A DNA stretch of 64,000 bases from the NCBI GenBank assembly GCA_023853785.1, contig JAJIRX010000557.1, forward strand, positions 682,001 through 746,000. The letters run 5' to 3'. A program made the translations under genes and the position numbers. Shown one piece after another: positions 36,970 to 48,903 of the stretch. This DNA comes from Psilocybe azurescens. Taxonomy: Eukaryota; Basidiomycota; Agaricomycetes; Agaricales; Agrocybaceae. The first letter of the stretch is position 1; every line of letters starts with the position of its first letter. Below the pieces are notes generated by a model, which was given only the letters and a program-made list of their open reading frames with translations, ran no database searches and was not told where the DNA came from.

Positions 36970-37367
36970 CGTTGGGAGAGGAAGCGCTCAAGGAACACAG
37001 AATGAGCAAGTTGGTTGATACTCCTTGATCTCAAATTTGATCAGTTAATCAAAGGAATTCAGAGATATAGAAGTAGAGAAGAAGAAGACTGCGATTATAA
37101 TGATTCTATCGAAGATTTTTTGATTGTCGATGTCGGGTGGATTGGTAGAACAAAGTTGGATAGTGGAGATTTATTGATGCCTTAACATGCGTAAACAACG
37201 CGTCGCGTTATATTCGTGTGACGCATTATTAGATCAATTGTTTGTCACAGTCAAGGTTCAACTCAAACCCTCACGATTATATGCCATTTCGGTGGCAACA
37301 TATACCCTCCTTGCGTCGTATCCTGCGCACGACTTCTCCTCGGACCCGCCTTTTTGCCTCTTTGATT
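36970..37367. other. Divergent promoter KAP120/SLX4
   Basis: A 398-bp AT-rich spacer between two head-to-head genes. Apart from the ACGCGT box listed separately, I see no motif and no gene. Confidence 0.5.
37198..37203. promoter_or_regulatory. MluI cell-cycle box before SLX4
   Basis: ACGCGT, directly followed by CGCG, lies 165 bp before the SLX4 ATG. This is the MBF/SBF (Mbp1-Swi6) core that drives G1/S expression of DNA replication and repair genes in fungi, which fits SLX4. Binding is inferred. Confidence 0.4.
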
Positions 37368-39488
37368 ATGCTAGAAGCTCCAAAACGTACACGTCGTTTC
37401 ACTGATGAAGAAATTGTCGAAGACTCGGAACCAGAAAGGGCGGAAATTCGTCGAAGAGAGCGCAAAACTAAATCAAAGCCTCCAACAATAGTGGACGATG
37501 TCCCGGATAAACCTGTGGTAACTCAGAGATCTGTGCTAAATGAAGTTATTGAAATTTCTGGTTTGTTTGCCTTCATTTCTTAGAGAACCGCCTTTTGACA
37601 ATCTATGCCTTAGATTCGGATTCGGAACCACATATGCCTAGCGGAAATGCTGAAAAACAGACACGTTCTAAAAAAATCACTGTTTCTCGGACTGTATCCC
37701 CTCCGACTGCCTCAGGATCAAGTTCGTCAATTTTATCAGTGTTTCATTACATGCCCGACTTAAAACATATCCCAGGTCAAATACCTGATTCATTCGATAT
37801 TTTTCCCTTCCAGTTTAATGAAGAGCAAGAGAACCCGCCTAATTTATTGAAAAGTCACAGAAGCAACGAGGAAAGTGATGTCGCTAGCACCGCAATTCGC
37901 GTTCTAGACACCAAACGTTTTGCGTATGTCAGTTCTACAACAAGCAAAAGACAAAAATTGCCAAAGGCTCCGCTGTCAGCACGCTCAAGGGACAATACTT
38001 CCATACCTCCTCTTGCCACAAACAAGGCAACTGCCTTTAACTTATCAAATGACGAATTGTCAAATGTCTTTCGGTGTGTTTGTTGTGAAATTTCATGGAC
38101 AGTAAAAAGACTGGCTCTCAAAAGTTGACGCACATCCGAAGTTGTGCTAAGAAGCATGCCCTGAAGGAAGAAACAGTTCGCATTCTTTTACAGAAGGAAG
38201 TTGCCAGCTTTATCCCTTCATTGAAATCACTGGGGAAAACCAAGGCGAAGGAACCATTACCTGAAGCAGGACCATCATCTAAAAAAACCTTCTTGGAAGA
38301 AATTGTAGGCGATGAACCGAGAAAGAGAACTAAGCGATGGCAAGTTGAAACCACGCTTGCTAGTGTTTCCATAACACGCGACAGTATCTTGGCTCGAGCA
38401 CAAGGCATTCTCAATCCGACTTCGAGTTTACCTAAGCTTGATGGGAGCGCTATTATTGTGGACCAACCCTTCCAGCCATCGTCACTGATAGACGCCCTGG
38501 ATGGCAATATATCATCCCTAACTCAACCTTTTGCTCGAAGCACTCTTGCGCACCTACACGGGACGAAAATTTCTCTCTTCAACATGAATACGTCACCAGT
38601 ACGCGTCAAGTCGACGACTGTAGATATATCACATAGACGTGTCTACACGACGTCCCCAGAACCCACTGGGGTGTCTCCGCCCCTTTGGAGCCGATAATAA
38701 CCAGTCGTTCACTCGAAGAGGTATGGGAGATCGGCCAAACCGGCCAACCTGATAAGTACGTTTCTTAATAATAGTTTAGATGCACTCGTAGTTATTCTTT
38801 GACTAATATAACCTTGTATTTTTGCCATTGCCTTCCATTCTTCAGGACCACCCGAAATCGCAGACGTAAATCATTGGATTTGAATAGTGAAGTATGGACA
38901 CGTATCTTGTATTCATGACCCGATATAAACTGTTTCTTTCTAGGTGATTTCGGGGAAGAATCAAGTTTCAGGAATGGGTGATTCGCACGGGTTGGAGTCT
39001 CTAAATTCTCGGTCGTCTTCCTCTTGTTCCTCCCTTGATAAAGCATTCGCAAAGTTGGAAATTAAATCGACGCCAAAGAAAACGCCACAGAGGACCAAGA
39101 GGACTGCCAAATCACGATCACCCAAGTCAACCGCTAAGAAAAAGAAGCCGGTCGATTTTGGTGCCAAATGGGAAGCACATATGAAGAAGCACATAAATCA
39201 GGATGCTGTTTTACACCAACGTATTCTGCGTTACGAGGCAAGCTTTTTGATCCGTCTCTTGATACCAATTGCTGACTTCTTAATTACACAGCCGATTCAC
39301 TTCGACGTCTTTTTGGAAATTGCTACACTTTATGCACCACTCAGCAGTAAGCTGAAACTGCAACTACAACTATTCCTGGATCAACAGGTAAAAGTTTTAT
39401 TTCAAATGTAATAAACATCTCTGAAGGAATGAATTTTGTTCAACAGGCGATCCTTACTTACGGAAGGGCGCTCTGGGGCAAAAGCTAA
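37368..39488 (+). CDS. SLX4: Slx4-like endonuclease scaffold
   Basis: Likely Slx4, the scaffold of the Slx1-Slx4 structure-specific endonuclease acting on branched DNA in repair. The N-terminus is disordered (MLEAPKRTRRFTDEEIVEDS). A zinc-finger-like block FRCVCCEISWTVKK, then QKLTHIRSCAKKHAL and EETVRILLQKEV, matches the MUS81-binding/SAP-adjacent finger of basidiomycete Slx4. The C-terminal conserved domain is VLHQRILRYEPIHFDVFLEI then FLDQQAILTYGRALWGKS. That domain binds the Slx1 RING. Two frame breaks need one base each: A5 instead of A6 at 38104-38108 and C4 instead of C5 at 38680-38683 (restoring PPPLEPIITSRSLEEVWEIG). The last intron but one is GC-AG. Convergent with MET7. Confidence 0.78.
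39238..39291 (+). other. GC-AG intron in SLX4
   Basis: A 54-nt intron begins GCAAGC after TAC-GAG and ends TTACACAG. Removing it joins RILRYE to PIHFDVF inside the conserved Slx4 C-terminal domain. Reading through would insert hydrophobic residues and break the domain. Confidence 0.75.
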
Positions 39489-39555
39489 TTTAGCCTATAT
39501 AAAATAATCGATCTATATTTTCGGGAAACAATAATTATGTATACATTATCAATGA

Positions 39556-41578
39556 TCATAACGCAACCTCAGCAAGTCCAGCAACTTCCACTACTCCTCC
39601 TACTAGATGTAAACTTCCTGTGACCAAAACCTTTACAGGTAATCCCAAGTCGGATTGGGTCTCCTCTACCACCTTGATGGCGTTTTCGATTGATGGCAAA
39701 ATGTGTATACGACTTGAAGGGAAAGAAGGAACGAGCTTTGACCAAGCAAACGCCAATGCTTGTTGTGTCTTCAATTCTGCGAGGTCAGAGTCAGATATCG
39801 CTTTCGTTGTGAGGTCTACAGAAATAAGTCAGTCTAGAGGAGGAAGTACATAACGACCATATTCCCTTACCTCCTTTGAAATGGCCATCGGCATATGTTA
39901 CATTTGAACAGAAGATGACATGGTCGAAGAAGGTTGCGATATCTTCTGATTCCCTCTTCAATGACACAAGTTGTGAATGGATAGTTTCTTTCATTGCGCC
40001 CAGGAATGAATCGCCCGATCGGCCGTTCGTGCAATTAAAAATGAGAAATCTGGGTGATGTCCTAGATACGAATAAAAAAATTGCATTAATAAGAATCACA
40101 AGCCTTGACTCACGGACTAGCTTCAGGATCATGGGGTATCCCTAATCCTGGAGTAATAAACCACTGCATGCAGCATTGCAAACTTTCAATTGTGTGTGCT
40201 CCATCGAAATACCAGATCAATTGTGAACGCTTTGGATCTGCAACGGTTTGGCAACGTCCAGGCCATCTAGTTTGAGCTAACCCAGTCTTGAAGGATTCAG
40301 GGAGAGCTTGGTCTTGAAAGCTATCTCCTGTTTGTATTTCAAGAAAACTTTTTGCAAGAGCTGTTGCCAAGCTAGCGTTTTCGACTTGGTGAGATCCAGC
40401 GAGTCCTAAAGTACAGATTCTTAATCATTGATAATTTGCATGTTCAAAGGAAGACGAACCCAGCTTTAATGTAGAAAGTTCAGGCATTACAGACGCGACA
40501 GTCAATTTGTTGGCCTATGTTTGATTGTCAATTGGCTGGCCGTTAAATAAGCAAAGATCATACCATCAGCTCCTCTGCACGAGATTCAAGCATTTTCATA
40601 CCCTCTGCTGGTTGTTTGACGGTGAATGCAGGCACTCCTTTCTAGCACTATTCTTTAAAAATGGAACAAGCATGTCACAAGGTTGTTGCACTTACTTTGA
40701 AGATTCCACCCTTTTGCCAGGCAATTTCAGTCAAAGTTCTTCCAAGCACATTGACATGATCGATGCCCAGTGCAGTTATTCCGGTGACCACAGGGGCAGG
40801 GACGATGTTCGTGCTGTCATAGGTGCCTCCAACTCCAACCTCCAAAACAGTGGCATCCACTTTTTGTTCCATGAAGACATGGAATGCCATGAGCGTCATG
40901 AATCTGAAATATCCAGGCATTGCAGGAGTGGTCGGCACTTCTCTCTAAGGATATACATTGGCAATTTAATCCAGGGGACTAAATATGACTCACTGTGTTA
41001 TTTGCAACTAATCGATCCCAGACTTCGAAGAAGTACTTTGTAAATTCAGCCTCTGATATAGGGACTCCATTAATCCTTATTCTTTCCCGAACAGCTATTA
41101 GATGAGGTGAAGTATATAGACCTGCCGCATAACGTATTAAGGACCAGCAAGATGGGATGGAGTTGTAAGGCTCACCTGTTTTCCATCCTGGTTTAACATT
41201 TCTGAGAATGGAATCTGTGAACGCGCTAGTCGACCCTTTGCCTTTCGTCCCTGTAATATGGATGACGTTCAAAGTATTAAGTTGTTGAGGCTGGAAAGTG
41301 TCACTTCGGGATGAGAGAAGTCATTGGGCAATTCTCACAGTATATCCTATTCGTCCTAGATATTCAAGCATTTCAGGAATAGCAAATTCACTTGAACGTC
41401 CGCCGGATGCGCGGACAGCCTCGAGAGTGGCTGCATTCGATTGAAGAGTGTTCAACTGCTCCACGGCATCCTGGTATGTTTTCGTAGCCATGAATCTCCT
41501 GTTCTTCCGGAATCCTGTACGGGCACGATAGAGCGAGTGCTGTATCGATATGGAAAGCTCACGATTGTTCCATCGCAT
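39556..41578 (-). CDS. MET7: Folylpolyglutamate synthase
   Basis: Adds gamma-linked glutamates to reduced folates, keeping them in the cell and in mitochondria. Seen: MATKTYQDAVEQLNTLQSNA, LEYLGRIGYTPQQLNTLNVI, HITGTKGKGSTSAFTDSILR (P-loop GTKGKGS), GLYTSPHLIAVRERIRING, VEVGVGGTYDSTNIV-like LEVGVGGTYDSTN, ALGIDHVNVLGRTLTEIAWQ, GSHQVENASLATALAKSF, WYFDGAHTIES and FNCTNGRSGDSFL. The C-terminus ends VLVTGSLHLVGGVVEV. Introns join cleanly. The usual ATG is at 41491, but the frame is open to another ATG at 41578, adding an Arg-rich leader (MRWNNRELSISIQHSLYRAR), which may make a mitochondrial form. Head-to-head with the BRCT gene. Confidence 0.92.
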
Positions 41579-41979
41579 TTCTTATCTGCAAATGTAATAA
41601 AAATACTCAGTCACGATGTTGATATCAAATGTGACTTGACAGTACAGACAGAGCCAAAACAGAACCGAAACTAAAATAGTAAGCCAAATGATGTAACATA
41701 TCACGTGGCCGTTCCATCATTATGGCAAGGCGCGTCCGCGACGAGTCATTGGTCGACTTGAACCATTTCCACTTAGTGCCTCTCCACGCCGGCTCATGAT
41801 CCCCATTGTACCAACATACGCGACGTGACCCCTTATTGACGCGCCCGTATTTAATTTATTCTTTATTACGATTCACCTTTCATTCACCTCAAGAGCAACC
41901 TCAACCTTCAATTGTCTCGTCAGCAGATTTCAACCAACTTCAAGCACCCTTCAAGCACCCTGTAACCTGTACAATCAGA
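41579..41979. other. Divergent promoter MET7/BRCT gene
   Basis: A 401-bp spacer between divergent genes. It contains the CACGTG site listed separately and several GCGCG-type steps, and ends in a C/T/A-rich leader of CAACCTTCAA-type before 41980. I see no gene in it. Confidence 0.5.
41702..41707. promoter_or_regulatory. CACGTG E-box in MET7 promoter
   Basis: TCACGTGG lies 124 bp above the upstream MET7 ATG and 273 bp above the BRCT gene. Cbf1 controls sulfur-amino-acid genes in yeast, so a site before a folate/methionine-linked gene is plausible; binding is inferred. Confidence 0.45.
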
Positions 41980-42857
41980 ATGGAGGCATACTTCCCTGTT
42001 GTTTCTAAAATCAAACCTAAAGCAAAGGGACGCTCTGATGCGCCGTGTATACTACCTAAAGATCCACCTGGACGAAGCGTCAATCAATTCTCCACCAATT
42101 CCAATCGAAACGAGACATCATCTAAGTAGGCTTTCTAATTCGATGAGCTAACCATTGGCGTATTCTTTCTCAATGCTGGGGAGCAGATTTAAAGAATCTA
42201 CAATCACTCTTTCTTCTTCGGACATCACTAAGGGATTATTGACAACCCTCTCCGATGTCTCAAATCCAATTACTCATTCCAACATCTATGAAAGAACAGG
42301 TTCGCTCGGTTTTGCATAACTTGCAATCTCCTACAAACTGAATGTACCTTTTAGTACATATTGTGTCATGCTCTACTGGGCATCAAGTATCAGAAGGTCG
42401 TAAACACCATACTGCATCTATGAGCAGTCGAACAACCAAGCCACAGGCTCAACCGGAGAATGACAAATCTGACTCTGATATTGGCATACTGAAGAACACT
42501 AGAATTTACATTGGCGGTTATCTTGAAAATTCCACCGACATCGAAATGAAGCGACTCGTTGTACAAGCAGGCGGAGAAGTCGTGTAAGCAAATTTGGATT
42601 TGGATCTCGGCTGCACTCCTCTCCTGAATGTCATTGTAAACAGTTCCTCTGCGTCGCAGTGCACTCACATCGTTACGTCGCGGGGCTTAAGTGGCTCGAA
42701 GACCAACCGAATCTTGACACGGAAGGCAAGAAACAATGTGTATGTTGTCAACCCTGAATGGGTTCTTGATAGCATTGCAATAGGGAAGCGACGGTCCGAG
42801 CGGACCTATGCCGTCGTGAAAGCACCAAACACATTGGAGGCTTTCTTGAAACCTTAA
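41980..42857 (+). CDS. Small single-BRCT protein
   Basis: A protein of about 200 aa with one C-terminal BRCT domain, expected to bind phosphopeptides or DNA ends in the nucleus. From ATG 41980 the first half is basic and disordered (MEAYFPVVSKIKPKAKGRS) with Ser-rich TITLSSSDITKGLLTTLSD. The BRCT domain runs LKNTRIYIGGYLENSTDIEM, KRLVVQAGGEVV, SQCTHIVTSRGLSGSKTNR and NVYVVNPEWVLDSIAIGKRR; G-G and the W of alpha3 are present. It is reminiscent of the Rev1 N-terminal BRCT, but no polymerase follows and the frame stops at 42857. Three introns join in frame. Exact identity unknown. Confidence 0.72.
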
Positions 42858-43178
42858 GAAGGCACTGGATTCTGGTCGCTTATAATCGCTGAGGGGGTAT
42901 TTATATACGTACTTGACTTCTCACGTAGATGAGTGGTGTTATTCTTTCCACATTTTAAAATACTCCTGATTCTTCCCTTGGCACATGAGCATCGAAATGG
43001 GGATTATTGAAAGATATTTCGTCACCTTTTTGCATAGTTTCATGTGGAAACATGAAATCGTTCTTTCTGATGTGGGGAAAGCCCGCAACTTCTTTTCAAC
43101 ATCTTTCAATCATGTGGCACAAAGCGAGAAATTACCGGTATAAATATGGCACCTCAATGCCCATGTCTGGACTGAAAT
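42858..43178. other. Intergenic, tandem genes
   Basis: About 320 bases between the BRCT gene and the epimerase. Two short copies of a CATGTGG(A/C)-like string occur near 43031-43121. No gene is visible. Confidence 0.45.
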
Positions 43179-44837
43179 ATGGCACTCCTTCGAGGGTTAC
43201 CTGTGTTGCTTCTGATTAACATTCTTACCTTCGTGCTACCAAGCAGGACACAGAATAATGTAGGTGTCTGTAGAGGTTCTTTGCTATTCGACACTAAATG
43301 GACACTTGGAGCAGGCTTTTGATTCTATTCATCTCGTAGCCCCTGATGCGTCTGCGCGAGCAGCCTTCATCCCTTTCGGTGCCACTACAACGAACTTCTG
43401 GGTCAAGGACAAAGTTCGCGACCCTCGTTATTTGTATGCTTGGTGTAAACTTACCTTCGACAGCATGGCGTTTTTCGAGATATACTGCTTGGATTTGATG
43501 ATCATGTACGTCTTAGACTTGCGTCGCTATTCAAATGTCTATCGGTATTCAAGAACCATGATGTTCTTTAGACACTGTACCAAAGTGATGCAGAAGGCCA
43601 TCCCTATTTTGGTCCAATCGTTGGAAGGTCGGTTTTGAGCGCACAATTGCACCAATGTTGCTTTCTGAACGTCCACCACGGTCAGATATGCGAATAGGAT
43701 TAGAAATGGGACGTTCACTATTCCAATAAGCAAAGACGCAACTGGTCCCAACAAGTTTTTTTGTACCACGGAACGAAGGTGAATAACCTCCAATAATTCC
43801 ACGAATTGTCTAAAATGTCCGCATAACAGGAAATAACACATTGCACGGCGGTTTCGACGGCTTTGACCGCCGTGTCTGGCAGACGACGAAAGTCTCGTCG
43901 AACTCCGTGACCTTCATACTTGTTGACCCTGCTGGCACACAAGGATTCCCTGGTACAGTTCTGACAACAGTACGTGATGTCTGTATCATACTTCGTGCTT
44001 TATCTGATCATTTTTTACAAGGTCACATATACCTTGGAACCTAAATCGACATGGAATATTAAGATTCATGCAGTCGCTTCTGCTAAAACGCCCATCATGC
44101 TAAGTGGGCACCACTACTGGAATTTGGAGGCCTATCAAGAATCCCAAGACCTAATTGGCCATTTTGCCCAGTTTGAAGCCTCCAGATTTGTTGCAACAGA
44201 TGGGCAGCTGATACCAACAGGCAAGCTGACCTCTGTAGCGGGTACACCTATGGACTTTAGAAAGGCGAAATCCATTGGCGCCAGTATTCCTGCAACTGCT
44301 CAAGCTCAGTTTTGTGGCACTGGTACGTCCATAAGTCATCCATGGATACATTTGACTAAATTAGCCATATCTCACAGGATGTGTAGGATTTGACAATTGC
44401 TGGGTTTTCGATGCAGTCGATCAGAAGAAGCAACCAGTCTTTTCTTTATGGAGTGTCAACTCCGGCATCAAGTAAGTTGGATTGAAGGATTTGGTGATAA
44501 GTCTCTGATGATATTTATTCTGTAGGCTTGATATTTTCACAAACCAGCCTGCCCTCCAGGTAGGCACCCAGATCACATTTCCACCGCTTAACTCTTCTGA
44601 CATTGTGAGCAGGTATACACCTGTAATGGCATCTTCAACGCATCTTTACCTATTCCCCGAAAGACAACTCAAGGTGGCCCAGATAGCGTCTATGCTGATC
44701 ATTCCTGCCTTGTGATTGAGAGTGAAAGTGTTATAGACGCCATCAACAACCCAGAGCTTGGCGTCGACCAAATTTATGGTCCAGACAGGCCCTACAATTG
44801 GGAATCTTCCTACGTCTTCTCAACAATCCGCGCTTGA
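43179..44837 (+). CDS. Secreted aldose 1-epimerase
   Basis: Galactose mutarotase-like enzyme interconverting alpha and beta anomers of aldoses. Exon 1 (ATG 43179) encodes only a signal peptide, MALLRGLPVLLLINILTFVL, so the protein is probably secreted. After a 50-nt intron: SIHLVAPDASARAAFIPFGA, TTTNFWVKDK, GVFRDILLGFDD, EGHPYFGPIVGRYANRIRNG, NNTLHGGFDGFDRRVW (catalytic His), MLSGHHYWNLEAY (second His), GFDNCWVFDA, VNSGIKLDIFTNQPALQVYT and SCLVIESE near the expected catalytic Glu. It ends at 44837. Between IRNG and NNTLHGG the frame holds only if the T7 at 43756-43762 is T6 (NKFFVPRNEGNN). Two other introns use GTTCGC and GTCGGT donors. Confidence 0.87.
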
Positions 44838-45573
44838 ACAGTTTCGAGTAGTTCATTATTATGTATTCATTTGCAGAAAGGTTGTGACCGGGTCTCGGTT
44901 GTTGATATTTCCTCTGTGAATTGATACAAATTCAAAGTTTGATAAATGTCCTTGCCTTCGAAATTTTTATCGGCACGGTGTCGCCCACATAACAGCTTCC
45001 AATTGAAAGTTCATGAAACAGATAAAAATTAATGGCATGTACATAGTTCCGACAAGATGAAGACATATAGTACGTGTGGAAAGATATAAAGAAAGGTGGA
45101 AGCAGGTTGATGCGATGACGAAATAATCTAAAAGGGATGAAAGAAGTAAGCATCGAGTATTGAAGAACGATTCAAAGAAAAGAATCAGGGCGCCCAAGCG
45201 TAAACAGGGAGCCAGGGTAGGTTGTCGTCAATGTGCAAGCACTTGGCCTGGTGCACAGCGTAATTTCATCTTATAGAGATAGAAGGAAAGTATACTCACA
45301 ATACATGCGACGAGGAAGAGGAGAGAGAAATTAAGAGTGATCGTCCTTAAAATTTCGGGGGCTTTTTATACTTAACAGTTGTTTCTTCCCACGCTGCCTC
45401 ACATCACGTTTAACAGGGAGGAAACCATGGCTATTAGTAGCCACGATGATGATGCAGGCATGAATGAGACCATTTGTTCACCACCTCCTCTTGCTGGCAA
45501 TTTAAAACTTATCTGAATCTATTTTCTAATCGTCTGCATTGCAAGATATCACATTCCTTCTTCCTCCTTCAAA
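44838..45573. other. Intergenic, no gene seen
   Basis: About 735 bases between two plus-strand genes. Minus ORFs of 73-76 aa here are hydrophobic with no family resemblance. The last 150 bases are a C/T-rich leader of CTCCTC-type before the EFR3 ATG. Confidence 0.5.
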
Positions 45574-48500
45574 ATGAATCTATTCACTCCTAATCACGTA
45601 AAGCTCCTCAACTCATGCTATCCTCCAACCTCTTCTCTGCTCACAGCTGGACCGGACTATTCTCCCAACTCACATGAACTTAGTCGACTGACCTATTATG
45701 CGTCAAGCCTTTTTGTTCCCCTTCTCGCTTCAATTAGTTAATTCGTCATCTAGGTCAAACCATCCAGGAAAGTTGGCCAAGATTGCAGGCGAATTGGAGA
45801 AGCGTTTGAAGGCGGAATGCAAGAAAAACAAAATCAGGAAATATTCGATCCAGAGCGTGCGCCATTATATCTCTTATCTAGAAACTACCTCATTTTGTCC
45901 CTCAGTTCCCTGTTAATTTCTCTGTCGATATTCCGGTCCCTTGCCACGGAATGCAGGCGAGATATTGCCCTTTGTCCCCACCTCTCATTGGCTCCGTCGA
46001 CTATACTCTGAGTTCAATCTTATCGGACCTTGAAGTTACTGCGAGGGCTGCCAGCGTTGTGAGTTTCAACCAATTCCATAAATAATTATATGGTAACTGA
46101 CGTCAGGATAGTTTACTGCATGGACTACATATACAAATGGCCATCTCATCGGAGCCGATAGCTATATGACAAAAGACTATCTATCAATATTGAAGCAGTT
46201 TGCATCCCTCAGTTGTTCGACTTCCTCCGACCAGGAAACACAAAATCGGTATGACAGTCTTCTTTAGGTGAATCGGCTCTAAACAGTATAGATAATACAG
46301 GACGCGGTTAATAGGTCTTGCCGCTCTAACCGCTGCTTTGAACTCTGAGGCCCTCTATAACGATATTGGAAACTTTGGCGCCCAAGTTTCCATTATTTTG
46401 CGACCCATTATGGTTATTCTGTTCGAGACTGCCATATCTACACTGGACGACCAGTAAGTCAACGCTTCTTCGTTGAATGCGCTCCATCTGAAGCATGACA
46501 GGTTTTCTGCGGTTAAGGACACTCCTTCTTCTCCCTATCTGGCGGAATTCAGGACAAGGCCAGCTCTTGAGCGTCGGGCGGCATCTATCCATGTTCACAT
46601 TGATGGTGACAAAGGACCTTCGTCTTCCGACGTTTCTGACGCGTCTTTGCATGCCCTTTTCTCTCTTTTAAATCACGCTAACGGTGCTCAACTCGGGTAC
46701 ATAATGCAATCTTCCTTTGACAGTCTGGATGCATTGCAAAAATGGTCGAACTTGACACATTGTTGTTGGTACGCTCAGAGAGTCGCAGAATGGGCCCAGT
46801 ATCAATATCGTTATGTGATTCCCACATGGCTTGTGGATCGTCTCATATCCCAGCCGGACAGTCCAGAGACAACCACTCTTCATAAGACTTTGATTGCTAT
46901 GGTCACCTCTGTTTTCAGCGCTCCAACACCCCTCATCAACTTGTCTTCCTCGGACATCATGTCCAACCTGCTAACGCTCATGCTTCGATGTATCTCAACT
47001 AACCCAGAGGACGCCACTCTGCCTGCTTTGGTCGAGTGCATATCTTCTTTAGGGTGCCATGTATATTACTCTGATCAAATTCAAGACCTGGCGGTGAGTT
47101 TATCTCTCGTTTTCGGACAGACCTTAGCGTATTTACAAATCGTTCTTAGGGTGAATTAGTCAGTCGCCTTGTTGCCATCGAGGTTCAGGGAGTCCTTGGG
47201 CGGGACAAATCCATTTGGGCCCAAAGCAGGTCATCAGCTATTCGTTGCTTGCTCGAAGGTCTACTTGGTCTTGTCCGCGCTGCTAATGTCAACGAGAAGG
47301 TTGAATCAGCGGATGAAGGCACAAAAACAGGTGTACCGGAACCCACTAAAAGGTCCAGGACGTCTCTAGACACCTCGCGTTTGGAAAGAACGGACGAGAG
47401 AGCATCCCGGCGCACCAAAGTTCCTCCTGACATTTGGCAAGACACCTTGAGTCTATTATGCGATAGCGATCCTTTAGTCCGACAGGAATGCTCAAATGCG
47501 TTGGTGTATTACATCACCCAAGAAATGCCGAAGCACGGAGAAAACAGCGAACCTGCAGGAACGAAGCCTATGCGACGCATCGCGGATACATTCCGTCATA
47601 ATGTGGGCGTTCATCCCAGTATCGGCGACGTGGGCAGCAAATTCCTTAATTGTGTGCATGCTTATGTTTATATTCTTGCTACATCCCCGACATTGGGCAT
47701 ATCGCCATCTACCGTAGGCAATGCTCGCCTCTCTTCATACGACGATTCGTCTGCCAGTGTTTCACCTCCTACCGCCTCGGACGCCCATCATGATTTAGGA
47801 GAAAATCGGTCTGCCCCTTCGCCGAGCAATAATCGCCGTTCGCTTGGCGGCCAACACGGTTCAAGAGCTCGAAAGGAATCGTTGGTTCTCGGCCTCTTGG
47901 AAAGGGCACCATCTCAATATACCGCCTCTGCTAAGGCTTCAGAGGAAGACTATGCCCATCTCTTAAAGATACTCACGACAATCCAGCTGCATATGCCAAT
48001 GCACGGAGTGCTTACTGGAATACCTATGCTCTTGGCATTGAATGCCGCTTTAAATACCCAAGACATCGATGTCGGCCTTCTTCACCGCATCGTCACGATT
48101 AAAACCGTTATTGCCCATGTATGGCTTGTAATCGGTCAAGTCTGGAAACTGCAAGACCTTATAGGCTTGGCTGAAAAGGTATGCCAAATTACCAAACAGA
48201 TCAAGCGTAGACTTGACTGAAGTTGTTGCATAGGCAATCAAACACTTGTCCTCTTTGCCGAACAAGGATGCGGAGGAACAGATACCTGTGGACTCGCACA
48301 CATTGGGAATAAATGTTGATGACGCGCTTCTGTCGGTCGCATCCTCACGGGCGGTTCAGGAAGCCTTTGGAATGGACCAAGAAGGATTGACAAGGAGACT
48401 GATGGCCAAATGGACCCCAGAACTTGCTCTCCGAGACTGTAGGTTTAGATCCTTGTGCCTCCTTTTTTTTTTTACTAACGGAATACATTTCAGTCGAGAG

Positions 48501-48903
48501 TTCTTCGGCATACGAAACCACTTTCCGCGGCGACGGCATATCCCCACTGCTCAAAATATCCCCTGCCTTGATGCACATTGAAAATATCTCTCTTCAGAGT
48601 TTGGCTAGGTCTACTCGAGGCCTTGGAGTGACTGATCTCAGGGAGGCATTGGAAGGTCGAAGCAGTATGTCAAATCCGGCTCTCGCGCGCCCACCATCCG
48701 TCTCTACACTTGATCATGCATCCTCGTCGTTTATGGGTGGCGAAATGCATTTGAGACTGACTCAAACTAGGTCAAGGTCAAGAGCGAAGAAGCGGCCGAC
48801 CCCTAATGGTGAAGTTAGAGACGTATTGACTCGCCTTGGAATCAGCAAGCAAAACAGCAATCTCCTCAAAGCAACCTTCCCGACTCTTCAAAAGTCTAGT
48901 TAA
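45574..48903 (+). CDS. EFR3: Efr3, plasma-membrane PI4-kinase scaffold
   Basis: Palmitoylated HEAT-repeat-like scaffold that anchors the Stt4/Ypp1 phosphatidylinositol 4-kinase complex at the plasma membrane. N-terminus: MNLFTPNHVKLLNSCYPPTS, HELSRLTYYASNHPGKLAKI, GELEKRLKAECKK, SLLISLSIFRSLATECRRDI, LSSILSDLEVTARAASVFTA, GADSYMTKDYLSILKQFA, RLIGLAALTAALNSEALYND and GNFGAQVSIILRPIMVILFE. These are the Efr3 family blocks. The long C-terminal half contains LVSRLVAIEVQGVLGRDKS and Ser-rich linkers and ends LLKATFPTLQKSS. Two one-base faults lie in exon 2: AAAA for AAA at 45830-45833 and TTT for TTTT at 45971-45973. With both corrected NKSGNIRSRASLL and RRDIALLSPPL read through. Rest of gene intact. 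Confidence 0.88.
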
